NCBI GenBank assembly: GCA_945982465.1
Contig: CAMFSB010000089.1
Span: forward strand, 1-6,844
Origin: an uncultured Faecalibacterium sp.
GTDB taxonomy: Bacteria > Bacillota > Clostridia > Oscillospirales > Ruminococcaceae
Direction of reading: 5' to 3'
DNA length: 6,844 nucleotides
Below are positions 1 through 5,792 of this stretch, piece by piece (position 1 is the stretch's first letter; each line of letters starts with the position of its first letter). The position numbers and the translations under genes were made by a program. Below the pieces are notes generated by a model. The model was not told where the DNA came from, searched no databases, and saw nothing but the letters and a program-made list of their open reading frames with translations.

Positions 1-739
1 CCCAGCGGCCCAAACCCCCAGTCAGGGCGCACCCGCGCCAGGCGGCCAAAGCACACCCGGGTCTTCGGCGGCAGGGTCCTCCACTGCGTCCTCCACTGCG
101 TCGGCGGACGCGGCCGCGGCCGCCAAAGCCGCCCAGGCGCAGGCCCAACTGGACGACTGGCGCATGATCCTGGTCAGCCCGGTCAACCCCATGCCGGACG
201 GCTACACCGTTGAGACCAAAGCCTGCAACAACGACACCACCAACAATACCCTGCAGACCGAAGCTGCCGAAGCCTTTTTGCAGATGAAAACCGCAGCTGC
301 CGCCGACGGCGTAACGCTGCACCTGCAAAGCGGCTACCGCAGCGTGGAATACCAAAGCAGCCTGTTTGACCGGCAGATCCAGAAGTGGAAGGACGCCGGC
401 ATGAGCGAGGCCGACGCCATTGCCAAGGCAAAAACCATCGTAACGCCGCCGGGCTGCTCGGAGCACAACTGCGGCCTGGCTGCCGACATCAACAGCCCGG
501 AATATACCGCTTTGGAGGAGGCGTTCAAAAACACCAACGCCTACGCCTGGCTGTGCGCCCACGCCGAAGAATACGGCTTTATCCTGCGTTACCCGCAGGA
601 TAAGGAGGACATCACCGGCATCATCTACGAGCCGTGGCACTGGCGCTATGTGGGGGTGGAAAACGCCCGCCTGATCAACGAAAGCGGCCTGTGCCTGGAG
701 GAGTACATCGAACAACTGCGGTTGGACGCGGCCCTGTAA
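1..739 (+). CDS. M15 family (VanY-like) D-Ala-D-Ala carboxypeptidase, 5' end missing
   Basis: This is a zinc DD-carboxypeptidase expected to act outside the membrane, removing the terminal D-alanine from peptidoglycan stem peptides. The frame is open from base 2, so the gene begins before the window; the ATG at 164 is internal because the family's Asp-Trp-Arg segment precedes it. About 245 residues are visible. The first 50 form a low-complexity Ser/Thr/Ala/Pro/Gln linker, probably joining a membrane anchor or signal sequence outside the window to the enzyme. Core motifs are SGYRS (about 332-346), SEHNCGLAAD with zinc ligands His (464-466) and Asp (485-487), and EPWHWR with catalytic Glu (629-631) and the third ligand His (638-640). 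All are intact, so the enzyme is probably active. The linker contains a 12-bp tandem duplication. VanY-type resistance cannot be inferred, since no van genes are nearby and housekeeping homologues are common. Confidence 0.92.
   Translation, partial: PAAQTPSQGAPAPGGQSTPGSSAAGSSTASSTASADAAAAAKAAQAQAQLDDWRMILVSPVNPMPDGYTVETKACNNDTTNNTLQTEAAEAFLQMKTAAAADGVTLHLQSGYRSVEYQSSLFDRQIQKWKDAGMSEADAIAKAKTIVTPPGCSEHNCGLAADINSPEYTALEEAFKNTNAYAWLCAHAEEYGFILRYPQDKEDITGIIYEPWHWRYVGVENARLINESGLCLEEYIEQLRLDAAL
77..100 (+). repeat. Two tandem copies of a 12-bp unit in the carboxypeptidase linker
   Basis: The unit TCCTCCACTGCG occurs at 77-88 and again without change at 89-100. It is in frame and encodes Ser-Ser-Thr-Ala twice. 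It lies in the disordered linker before the catalytic domain, where copy-number change by slippage would keep the frame. Confidence 0.9.
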
Positions 740-875
740 GCCGGCTGGGCGCGGCTGTTTGAGCCACCCGGGGCGCGGCACGCGGCTTTGGTTCGGCCCG
801 GCCCGGGACCCCACAGACCGGGCGGCGTCCATAAAAAGTTCACAGCCCCCGGTGCGATTTCGATGCTTTGCGCGA

Positions 876-904
876 TTGCACTTGGGCCAGAATTGTGTTA
901 GTAT
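876..904 (+). promoter_or_regulatory. Candidate vegetative promoter P1 (extended -10) for the lipoprotein gene
   Basis: A -35 element TTGCAC (876-881) is separated by 17 bp from a -10 element TAGTAT (899-904). TG one base upstream of the -10 (896-897) makes it an extended -10. It sits at the start of a locally AT-rich stretch in a GC-rich background. The expected start near 911 would give a leader of about 98 nt before the lipoprotein ATG. Prediction by eye only. Confidence 0.55.
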
Positions 905-911
905 ATTTTGT

Positions 912-932
912 AGCAGAGTTCCTGCTTTTTTT
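912..932 (+). terminator. Weak hairpin with T-tract near the predicted P1 start
   Basis: AGCAG (912-916) and CTGCT (922-926) form a 5-bp stem with a 5-nt loop, followed by a run of T to 932. It could stop read-through from the upstream carboxypeptidase gene, which shows no better terminator in 740-875. It lies too close to the predicted P1 start to act on P1 transcripts. The stem is short, so this is tentative. Confidence 0.25.
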
Positions 933-946
933 GTCCATTTTTTGAA

Positions 947-975
947 TTGACCATCATGCAAAAGCATGACATAAA
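947..975 (+). promoter_or_regulatory. Candidate second promoter P2 with a palindrome in its spacer
   Basis: TTGACC (947-952, five of six matches to the -35 consensus) is followed after 17 bp by CATAAA (970-975, four of six matches to the -10). A start near 982 would leave a short leader carrying the ribosome binding site at 993-999. The -10 is imperfect. P2 is weaker than P1 by sequence but better placed relative to the gene. Confidence 0.3.
954..969. promoter_or_regulatory. Perfect 16-bp inverted repeat, possible operator
   Basis: TCATGC (954-959) and GCATGA (964-969) are exact inverted copies around AAAA (960-963). The palindrome takes up 16 of the 17 spacer bases of candidate promoter P2. 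If P1 is used instead, the same bases fall in the leader and could form a 6-bp RNA hairpin. A dimeric repressor site is the simplest reading, but the regulator is unknown. Confidence 0.4.
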
Positions 976-992
976 ACGCGCGCCCGCAGCGC

Positions 993-999
993 AAGGAGG
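993..999 (+). promoter_or_regulatory. Ribosome binding site that decides the lipoprotein start
   Basis: AAGGAGG at 993-999 touches the in-frame ATG at 1000, which is too close for initiation. The next in-frame ATG, at 1009, is 9 nt away and is therefore the chosen start. Confidence 0.8.
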
Positions 1000-1008
1000 A
1001 TGTTTGGT

Positions 1009-1506
1009 ATGAAGATGAAAAAATTCTGGGCCGTTCTGGCGGCCGCCTGCCTGACGCTGGCACTGCTGGCCGGCTGCGGCGGGGACGCTTCGTCGGCGGC
1101 GGCCAAATCGGTGGACGAGGTGTACGCCGCCGTCACGCAGGCCAACGCCATTGATAACCCCCGCGAGCTGGGCGACAACGACCTGATGTACGACTATCTT
1201 TTGAGCATGGACGACATTGCCGAATACAAGGGCGTTGTGAGCAACGACAGCTACAACGCCGGCCTGGTGCTGGTGATCCGCTGCGCGGAGGGCAAGGCAG
1301 AGACCGTCAGGGCCGCGCTGGAGGAATACCGCCAGAGTTGGCTGACCCTTTCGGCCAATTACAGCGACGAATACGCCGAGGCCGTGCCCCATGTGGAAAA
1401 CGGCGTGCTGCAGGCAAGCGGCGATATGGTGGTGATGGTCTGGGCCTCCAACGAGTGCGCCGCGCCGGACAAGCTGGCCGACGCCGTGGCCGCCGCGCTG
1501 GGCTGA
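1009..1506 (+). CDS. Small lipoprotein, probable DUF4358 family
   Basis: This predicted 165-residue protein has a lipoprotein signal: basic MKMKK, a hydrophobic stretch to about residue 21, and the lipobox LAGC with Cys23 (1075-1077) as the lipidated residue. It should be tethered to the outer face of the membrane. The mature part starts with a Gly/Ser/Ala tether, then an acidic alpha/beta domain of about 130 residues. Its segments (a helix starting VDEVYAAV, a strand LVLVIRC, a helix following GKAETV, the Asn-Tyr-Ser-Asp-Glu-Tyr turn and a late strand MVVMVW) resemble DUF4358 proteins as I recall them; no function is established for that family. No catalytic motif is visible. It precedes the MBOAT and DHHW genes on the same strand, so an accessory role in that acylation system is plausible inference. 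A terminator lies between it and them. Confidence 0.85.
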   Translation: MKMKKFWAVLAAACLTLALLAGCGGDASSAAAKSVDEVYAAVTQANAIDNPRELGDNDLMYDYLLSMDDIAEYKGVVSNDSYNAGLVLVIRCAEGKAETVRAALEEYRQSWLTLSANYSDEYAEAVPHVENGVLQASGDMVVMVWASNECAAPDKLADAVAAALG

Positions 1507-1569
1507 AGCGCGCCGGTGCGCCGCGCCTGCCCATCGCCGCATGCGCGCAGCACAAAAACGCATTGCTGC

Positions 1570-1604
1570 AAGCCGGCGCCGTTTGCAACGGCGCCGGCTT
1601 TTTT
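1570..1604 (+). terminator. Strong intrinsic terminator between the lipoprotein and MBOAT genes
   Basis: The arms 1570-1583 and 1587-1600 form a perfect 14-bp, very GC-rich stem with a 3-nt loop. The 3' arm runs into TTTTTT (1599-1604). The MBOAT ribosome binding site starts at 1608. No promoter can fit after the hairpin, so downstream expression must come from read-through of this structure, making it a partial terminator or attenuator. Confidence 0.88.
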
Positions 1605-1607
1605 AAC

Positions 1608-1613
1608 AGGAGG
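1608..1613 (+). promoter_or_regulatory. Ribosome binding site supporting a TTG start
   Basis: AGGAGG at 1608-1613 lies 8 nt before the TTG at 1622 and only three bases after the terminator T-tract. No ATG or GTG lies at a suitable distance in this frame. The spacing, together with the family's usual N-terminus, selects TTG as the start. Confidence 0.8.
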
Positions 1614-1621
1614 GTCCCCAC

Positions 1622-3064
1622 TTGGTATTCAGTACGATCATTTTCTTGTTCCGCTTTCTGCCCATCACGCTGGCGCTGTACTATCTGGCCCCGCCCAGGC
1701 TGAAAAACACCGTGCTGTTCCTTTGCAGCCTGGTATTTTACTGCTGGGGCGAGGTCAAGTATTTCCCGGTAATGCTGGCGCTGATCCTCATCAACTATGT
1801 GTCCGGCCTGGGGCTGGAGCATGCCCAGCGCCGCGCCGAACAGACCGGCAGGCCCTGCAAGGGCGCGCGGCTGGCCTGGCTTTTGTTCGCGCTGGCGGGC
1901 AGCCTTTCGATGCTGTTCTACTTTAAGTACGCCAATTTCGTCATCCGCACGATCAACAGCCTGGCCGGGCTGTCGCTGCCGACCATTCAGGGCATCGGCA
2001 CGCTGCCGCTGGGCATCAGCTTTTACACGTTCCAGACGCTGTCCTACTCCATCGATGTGTATCGCGGCGAGGTGAAGGCCGAGCATAACATCATTGATTT
2101 CGGCGCGTATGTGGTCATGTTCCCTCAGCTGATCGCCGGGCCGATCGTCAAATACCGCGATATCTCCCACCAGCTGCATGTGTACGAGCACCGCTACACC
2201 CTTGCCCAGCTGGAACAGGGCGCCACGCTGTTCATCTTCGGCCTGTCCAAAAAGGTGCTGCTGGCCGATACCATCGGCGCGCTGTGGACCGATATCATCG
2301 GCGTGGCGGGCGATGCCACCGTGACCTTTGTGGGGCTGGAACGAGCCAGCACCCCGCTGGTGTGGCTGGGCATCCTGGCCTATTCGCTGCAGTTGTACTT
2401 TGATTTTTCGGGCTATTCGATGATGGGCATTGGCATGGGCAAGCTGCTGGGGTTCGATTTCCCGGCAAACTTCAATTACCCGTATATTTCCGCCTCCATC
2501 ACCGAGTTCTGGCGGCGCTGGCACATGACGCTTTCGGGCTGGTTCCGCGAGTATGTGTATATCCCGCTGGGCGGCAACCGCAAGGGCTTCAAGCGGCAGA
2601 TCTTCAACCTGTTTGTGGTGTGGGCGCTGACCGGCATCTGGCACGGCGCAAACTGGAACTTTGTGTGCTGGGGCCTGTACTACTTTGTGCTGCTGTGCAT
2701 CGAAAAGCTGTTCCTGCTGAAATACCTGAAAAAGGGCAAAGTCTGGCCCCACATCTACACGCTGTTTTTGGTGGTGGTAGGCTGGGCCATGTTCGTGGGC
2801 AACGACCCGGGCGTGCAGTTCGGCCTGCTGTTCCGCAGGCTGTTCATTCCCACGGGCGGGGTGTCGCCGGTGTATTTCCTGCGCAACTACGGCGTGCTGC
2901 TGGTCGTTTCGGTGATCTGCTGCACCCCGCTGATCGAAAAGCTGTGGAACGCCCTGGCCAAGCGCACTGTAACCAGGCTGCTGACGCTGGCGTTTTTGCT
3001 GGTGATGAGCGTGGCCTATGTGGTGGGCAGCACCAACAGCCCGTTTTTGTACTTCAACTTTTAA
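1622..3064 (+). CDS. MBOAT family membrane O-acyltransferase (AlgI/DltB-like)
   Basis: This 480-residue polytopic membrane protein has the length usual for AlgI-type MBOATs, which take an acyl group from a cytoplasmic donor and pass it to the outer face for polymer O-acylation. The TTG start gives the N-terminus MVFSTIIFLFRFLPI, typical of the family. Motifs in order are PLGISFYTFQ (129-138), FPQLIAGPI (from 167), DFSGYS (261-266), EFWRRWH (295-301) and WHGANW, whose His341 (2642-2644) matches the catalytic histidine. About ten hydrophobic segments are visible. The protein ends in FLYFNF, with Tyr477 three residues from the end; comparable Phe/Tyr-rich tails are proposed to carry the acyl group to the extracellular partner. 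Its stop codon overlaps the ribosome binding site of the DHHW gene, so the two are co-translated. Acyl group and acceptor are unknown; acetyl is the default guess. Confidence 0.93.
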   Translation: MVFSTIIFLFRFLPITLALYYLAPPRLKNTVLFLCSLVFYCWGEVKYFPVMLALILINYVSGLGLEHAQRRAEQTGRPCKGARLAWLLFALAGSLSMLFYFKYANFVIRTINSLAGLSLPTIQGIGTLPLGISFYTFQTLSYSIDVYRGEVKAEHNIIDFGAYVVMFPQLIAGPIVKYRDISHQLHVYEHRYTLAQLEQGATLFIFGLSKKVLLADTIGALWTDIIGVAGDATVTFVGLERASTPLVWLGILAYSLQLYFDFSGYSMMGIGMGKLLGFDFPANFNYPYISASITEFWRRWHMTLSGWFREYVYIPLGGNRKGFKRQIFNLFVVWALTGIWHGANWNFVCWGLYYFVLLCIEKLFLLKYLKKGKVWPHIYTLFLVVVGWAMFVGNDPGVQFGLLFRRLFIPTGGVSPVYFLRNYGVLLVVSVICCTPLIEKLWNALAKRTVTRLLTLAFLLVMSVAYVVGSTNSPFLYFNF

Positions 3065-3070
3065 GGAGGT
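3063..3070 (+). promoter_or_regulatory. Consensus ribosome binding site overlapping the MBOAT stop codon
   Basis: AAGGAGGT at 3063-3070 includes the last two bases of the MBOAT stop codon TAA (3062-3064) and lies 8 nt before the DHHW ATG at 3079. This arrangement implies one transcript and probable translational coupling of the two proteins. Confidence 0.85.
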
Positions 3071-3078
3071 AGCGCCCC

Positions 3079-4299
3079 ATGGACGGAAAACACGCGGCCG
3101 GCGGCCGCTTTGGCAAAAAGCTGAAAGAACTGGCGGCGCACCCGGCTCTGGTGCTGTTTTTTGTGTTTTTGTTCGGCCTGTTTTTCCTTGATCTGGCCGT
3201 GCCCGATAAAGACCGCAGCGAGCTGGAAAACACCACCCTGGCCCAGCGGCCCACGCTGTCGCTGGAGGGCAAAAACCTTTCCGGCGTGGCATCGGCCGTC
3301 AACGATTATTTCACCGGCTATTCCAGGTATGTAAAGGAGCAGGTGGCCGGGCGCGACGGCTGGATCGGCCTGCAGGCCGGGTTTGAGACCCTGCTGTTCC
3401 AAAAGACCGAAAGCGGCGGCATGCTGCTGGGCAAAAACGGCCAGATGTTCGCCCGCACCTACGGCCTGCTTTCCGGCGAGCAAAAGCGCCTGCCGCTGAA
3501 CACCAACGCGGTGTGCAGCCTGGCGCAGCGCTGGCCCGGCCGGGTGACGGTGCTGCTGGCGCCCGCGGCCTCCACCGTTTACCCGGAGCAGGTGCCCGCC
3601 GGCGCGCCGCTGCTGGACGAGGACGCCTGTCTGGATGACGCATTCGCCGCCTTTGCCGCAGCGGGGGCCAGCGTGCTGGATGTGCGCGAGACCCTGCGCG
3701 CCCACAGCGATGAATATATCTACTACCGCACCGACCACCACTGGACCACCACGGGCGCCTACTACGCCTACGTGGCCTACTGCCAGGCGCAGGGCCTGAC
3801 CCCCTTTGACCGGGCGGCCCATACGGCCGTGGAGGTGCCGGGCTTTTACGGCACCAGTTACGCCAAGGCGCGCACCCCCTTTGCCAAGGCCGACACCATC
3901 ACCTACTACGACCTGCCCAACCGCATGCAGGTGTACACCGTGCAGGGCAACGGCACGCTGGCTGCCCCGGCCGACGGCGCGGCCACCGGCCTGTACGACC
4001 CGAACCAGTGGGCCGCCTACGACAAATACGCCGCCTTTTTGTACGGCAACAACGGCTTTTCGCGCATTGAGGGCGACGGCACGGGCCGGGTGCTGGTGGT
4101 CAAGGACAGCTACGCCAACAGCTTTGTGCCCTACCTGACGGCCAACTACGCCGTCATTGATGTGGTGGACTTCCGCGCGTACCCCGCCGGGCTGGACAGC
4201 CTGATCGCGGAAAACGACTACGACCAGGTGCTGGTGCTGTACAGCTTTGCCTCGTTCAAGGCGGATTTGTACCTGAGCCGGGCCGGGCTGGCCGGGTAA
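3079..4299 (+). CDS. DHHW family membrane-anchored protein (AlgX/AlgJ/DltD-like partner)
   Basis: This 406-residue protein has a basic cytoplasmic N-terminus (1-20), one membrane helix (about 22-41) and a large extracellular domain. The segment SELENTTLAQRP just after the helix is characteristic of the DHHW family. The naming motif DHHW is at 219-222 (3733-3744), within TDHHWTTTGAYY. It aligns in layout with the Asp-x-His motif of AlgJ/AlgX O-acetyltransferases. KDSYANS (342-348) offers Ser344 (4108-4110) as the matching nucleophile, so an Asp219-His221-Ser344 triad is likely. The inferred role is transfer of the acyl group delivered by the MBOAT onto an extracellular polysaccharide or other wall polymer. 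The gene follows the MBOAT after 14 bp. Family assignment is firm; the enzymatic role is inferred by analogy and the substrate is unknown. Confidence 0.9.
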   Translation: MDGKHAAGGRFGKKLKELAAHPALVLFFVFLFGLFFLDLAVPDKDRSELENTTLAQRPTLSLEGKNLSGVASAVNDYFTGYSRYVKEQVAGRDGWIGLQAGFETLLFQKTESGGMLLGKNGQMFARTYGLLSGEQKRLPLNTNAVCSLAQRWPGRVTVLLAPAASTVYPEQVPAGAPLLDEDACLDDAFAAFAAAGASVLDVRETLRAHSDEYIYYRTDHHWTTTGAYYAYVAYCQAQGLTPFDRAAHTAVEVPGFYGTSYAKARTPFAKADTITYYDLPNRMQVYTVQGNGTLAAPADGAATGLYDPNQWAAYDKYAAFLYGNNGFSRIEGDGTGRVLVVKDSYANSFVPYLTANYAVIDVVDFRAYPAGLDSLIAENDYDQVLVLYSFASFKADLYLSRAGLAG

Positions 4300-4442
4300 C
4301 CGGCGTGCTGCGGCGGCCCAAAAGCGGGGCCGCGCGTGGCATCTGCCCGGCGCAGACCGCCCTGCGCGCGGCGAAAGGGGAAGGGTATGTGCCCACGCCG
4401 TGCGCGGCAAAAGCCGGCTTCGCCCCCTGAAAAAGCAAAACA
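4300..4442. other. Non-coding stretch after the DHHW gene
   Basis: No convincing gene lies between the DHHW stop and the bidirectional terminator. There are two minor inverted repeats: 4313-4319 with 4327-4333 (7 bp) and 4350-4355 with 4362-4367 (6 bp), neither with a T-tract. In sequence this GC-rich such stems are expected by chance. Confidence 0.5.
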
Positions 4443-4479
4443 GAGCCTCCCGGTTTGGGCCGGGAGGCTCCGTTTATTT
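4443..4479. terminator. Bidirectional terminator between DHHW and dnaJ
   Basis: GAGCCTCCCGG (4443-4453) pairs exactly with CCGGGAGGCTC (4460-4470) around a 6-nt loop. On the + strand it is followed by a T-rich stretch (4473-4479), ending the MBOAT-DHHW transcript. On the - strand the upstream A-rich bases (about 4430-4440) read as TTTTGCTTTTT, ending the dnaJ transcript. One hairpin thus serves two convergent units. Confidence 0.85.
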
Positions 4480-4513
4480 CTGCCGCACAGCGGGGGTCTG
4501 GTCCGCCCTGCGG

Positions 4514-5668
4514 TCATTTTTCAAACATATCCTTCAGGTTCTTAAAAAAGCCCTTGCGCTTTTCGTAGTTTTCGTCCTTCAGGGTGTCCTCAAACTTTTT
4601 AAGGGCGTCGCGCTGGGTCTTGTTCAGCTTTTTGGGGATCTCGACCTCGCACTTGACGTACATGTCGCCCCGGCCGCGGCCGTTGACATACTGAATGCCC
4701 TTGCCGCGCAGCCGGAACGTTGTGCCGCTTTGGGTGCCTTCGGGCACGTCGTATTCCACCTTGCCGTCCACCGTGGGCACCGTGATCCTGGCGCCCAGCA
4801 CCGCCTGGCTGTAGGTGATGGGCACAGTGACCCACACATCGTAGCCGTCGCGCTGGAACATGGGGTCGGGCCGCACGGTCACCATCACGATCACATCGCC
4901 GTTGGGCCCGCCGTTGGTGCCTGCGTCGCCCACGGCGCGCAGCGCAATGCTCTGGTCGTCGTCAATGCCGGCGGGGATATTGACCTCCAGCGTTTTTTTG
5001 GTGGCCACACGGCCGCCGCCGTGGCAGGTCTTGCAGGGGTCCTTGACGATCTTGCCCTTGCCGCCGCAGCGCGCGCAGGGCTGCTGGCTCTGCATCACGC
5101 CGAACGGCGTGCGCTGCTGGCGCACCACATAGCCCCGGCCGCCGCAGTCCGGGCAGGTTTCGGGGCTGGTGCCCTTGGCCGCGCCGGTGCCGCCGCAGTC
5201 CTTGCAGACGTCCTGCCGGGTAATGCTGATCTTTTTGGTGCAGCCGTGCACCGCCTCGCTGAAATCCAGCGTGATGCGCACACGGATGTCCTGGCCCTTG
5301 CGGGGGACGTTGGGGTTGGAACGGCTGCCGCCGCCAAACCCGCCGAAGCCGCCGCCGAAGATATCGCCGAAGATATCGCCCAGATCCACGCCCTCGCCAA
5401 AGCCGCCGAAGCCGCCGCCCTGGCCCGCGCCGTAGCTGGGGTCCACGCCGGCAAAGCCGAACTGGTCGTAGCGCTTGCGCTTTTCCGGGTCGGACAGCAC
5501 CTCGTTGGCCTCGTTGATCTCCTTGAACTTTTCCTCGGCGGTTTTGTCGCCGGGGTTATAGTCCGGGTGATACTTCATGGCCAGCTTGCGATAGGCCTTT
5601 TTGATCTCGTCGGCCGACGCCCCCTTGGAAACGCCCAGCACCTCATAATAGTCACGTTTATCTGCCAT
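4514..5668 (-). CDS. dnaJ: Chaperone protein DnaJ (Hsp40)
   Basis: This is a cytoplasmic co-chaperone that binds unfolded polypeptides and stimulates the DnaK ATPase. The 384-residue product has the full type I layout. It has a J domain (about 1-70) with His-Pro-Asp at 34-36, then a Gly/Phe-rich linker (about 78-118). The zinc domain has four Cys-x-x-Cys motifs beginning at Cys145, Cys162, Cys188 and Cys202. The C-terminal substrate-binding domains follow, and the protein ends in a short basic tail. An upstream in-frame ATG at 5683 would add five residues but lacks a ribosome binding site. The ATG at 5668 gives the canonical [12 protein letters not shown] start and has GGTGAG 7 nt upstream. 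It follows dnaK after 124 bp on the same strand, so co-transcription is expected, perhaps modulated by hairpins in the gap. All key residues are present. Confidence 0.97.
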   Translation of the reverse strand: MADKRDYYEVLGVSKGASADEIKKAYRKLAMKYHPDYNPGDKTAEEKFKEINEANEVLSDPEKRKRYDQFGFAGVDPSYGAGQGGGFGGFGEGVDLGDIFGDIFGGGFGGFGGGSRSNPNVPRKGQDIRVRITLDFSEAVHGCTKKISITRQDVCKDCGGTGAAKGTSPETCPDCGGRGYVVRQQRTPFGVMQSQQPCARCGGKGKIVKDPCKTCHGGGRVATKKTLEVNIPAGIDDDQSIALRAVGDAGTNGGPNGDVIVMVTVRPDPMFQRDGYDVWVTVPITYSQAVLGARITVPTVDGKVEYDVPEGTQSGTTFRLRGKGIQYVNGRGRGDMYVKCEVEIPKKLNKTQRDALKKFEDTLKDENYEKRKGFFKNLKDMFEK

Positions 5669-5695
5669 ACGTTCACTCACCATTCAGCCGCAAAT

Positions 5696-5719
5696 GCCGC
5701 TCCGGAAAACCGGAGCGGC
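5696..5719. repeat. Perfect 10-bp hairpin upstream of dnaJ
   Basis: GCCGCTCCGG (5696-5705) and CCGGAGCGGC (5710-5719) are exact inverted copies with an AAAA loop on the + strand (UUUU in the dnaK-dnaJ mRNA). In the mRNA only ATTTG follows the stem, so it is not a classical terminator. Its near end is 27 nt from the dnaJ ATG. A role in mRNA stability, processing or lowered dnaJ expression is possible. Confidence 0.7.
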
Positions 5720-5737
5720 GCTTGCGTTTATGTGCGG

Positions 5738-5767
5738 GGGCCCGCCGGTTTTGGCCGGGCCCGCCGG
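5738..5767. repeat. GC-rich direct and inverted repeat in the dnaK-dnaJ gap
   Basis: GGGCCCGCCGG occurs at 5738-5748 and again at 5757-5767. Because GGGCCC is self-complementary, 5738-5744 can also pair with 5756-5762 as a 7-bp stem. No T-tract follows on the dnaK strand. With the hairpin at 5696-5719 this makes two structured elements in the 124-bp spacer; function is unknown. Confidence 0.55.
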
Positions 5768-5792
5768 GTCCATACTTTCCGCTTTGAGAGGA

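Noticed and set aside
164..166. ATG at 164 as the carboxypeptidase start
   Set aside because: The frame is open to the window edge and conserved family residues precede this Met; no ribosome binding site is present.
1..739. VanY as a glycopeptide-resistance gene
   Set aside because: No vanH, ligase, vanX or two-component regulator is visible; M15 carboxypeptidases are common housekeeping enzymes.
740..870. Possible terminator or repeat after the carboxypeptidase gene (9-bp direct repeat at 747-755 and 771-779, short GC stems)
   Set aside because: No T-tract follows any stem, and repeats of this size are expected by chance in such GC-rich sequence.
1000..1002. ATG at 1000 as the lipoprotein start
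   Set aside because: It directly touches the AAGGAGG ribosome binding site; the in-frame ATG at 1009 has proper spacing and starts a typical signal peptide.
898..1563. 221-codon frame on the - strand over the lipoprotein gene
   Set aside because: The + strand frame has a ribosome binding site, signal peptide and lipobox; this one has none and would cross the promoter region.
1307..3292. Very long open frame on the - strand opposite the MBOAT gene (661 codons)
   Set aside because: Its product is rich in His, Gln, Arg and Pro without any recognisable domain, and it lies opposite a gene with a full set of MBOAT motifs. Long antisense frames are a by-product of GC-rich codon use.
3061..4410. 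449-codon frame on the - strand opposite the DHHW gene
   Set aside because: No domain, low-complexity Val/Gly/His/Gln composition, and it runs against a clear DHHW coding sequence.
4336..4545. Possible small + strand gene after the DHHW gene
   Set aside because: It crosses the terminator hairpin, enters the end of dnaJ antisense, is Arg/Pro-rich and has no homology I recognise.
5681..5683. ATG at 5683 as the dnaJ start
   Set aside because: No ribosome binding site precedes it, and the five added residues are foreign to the DnaJ N-terminus; 5668 gives the canonical start.
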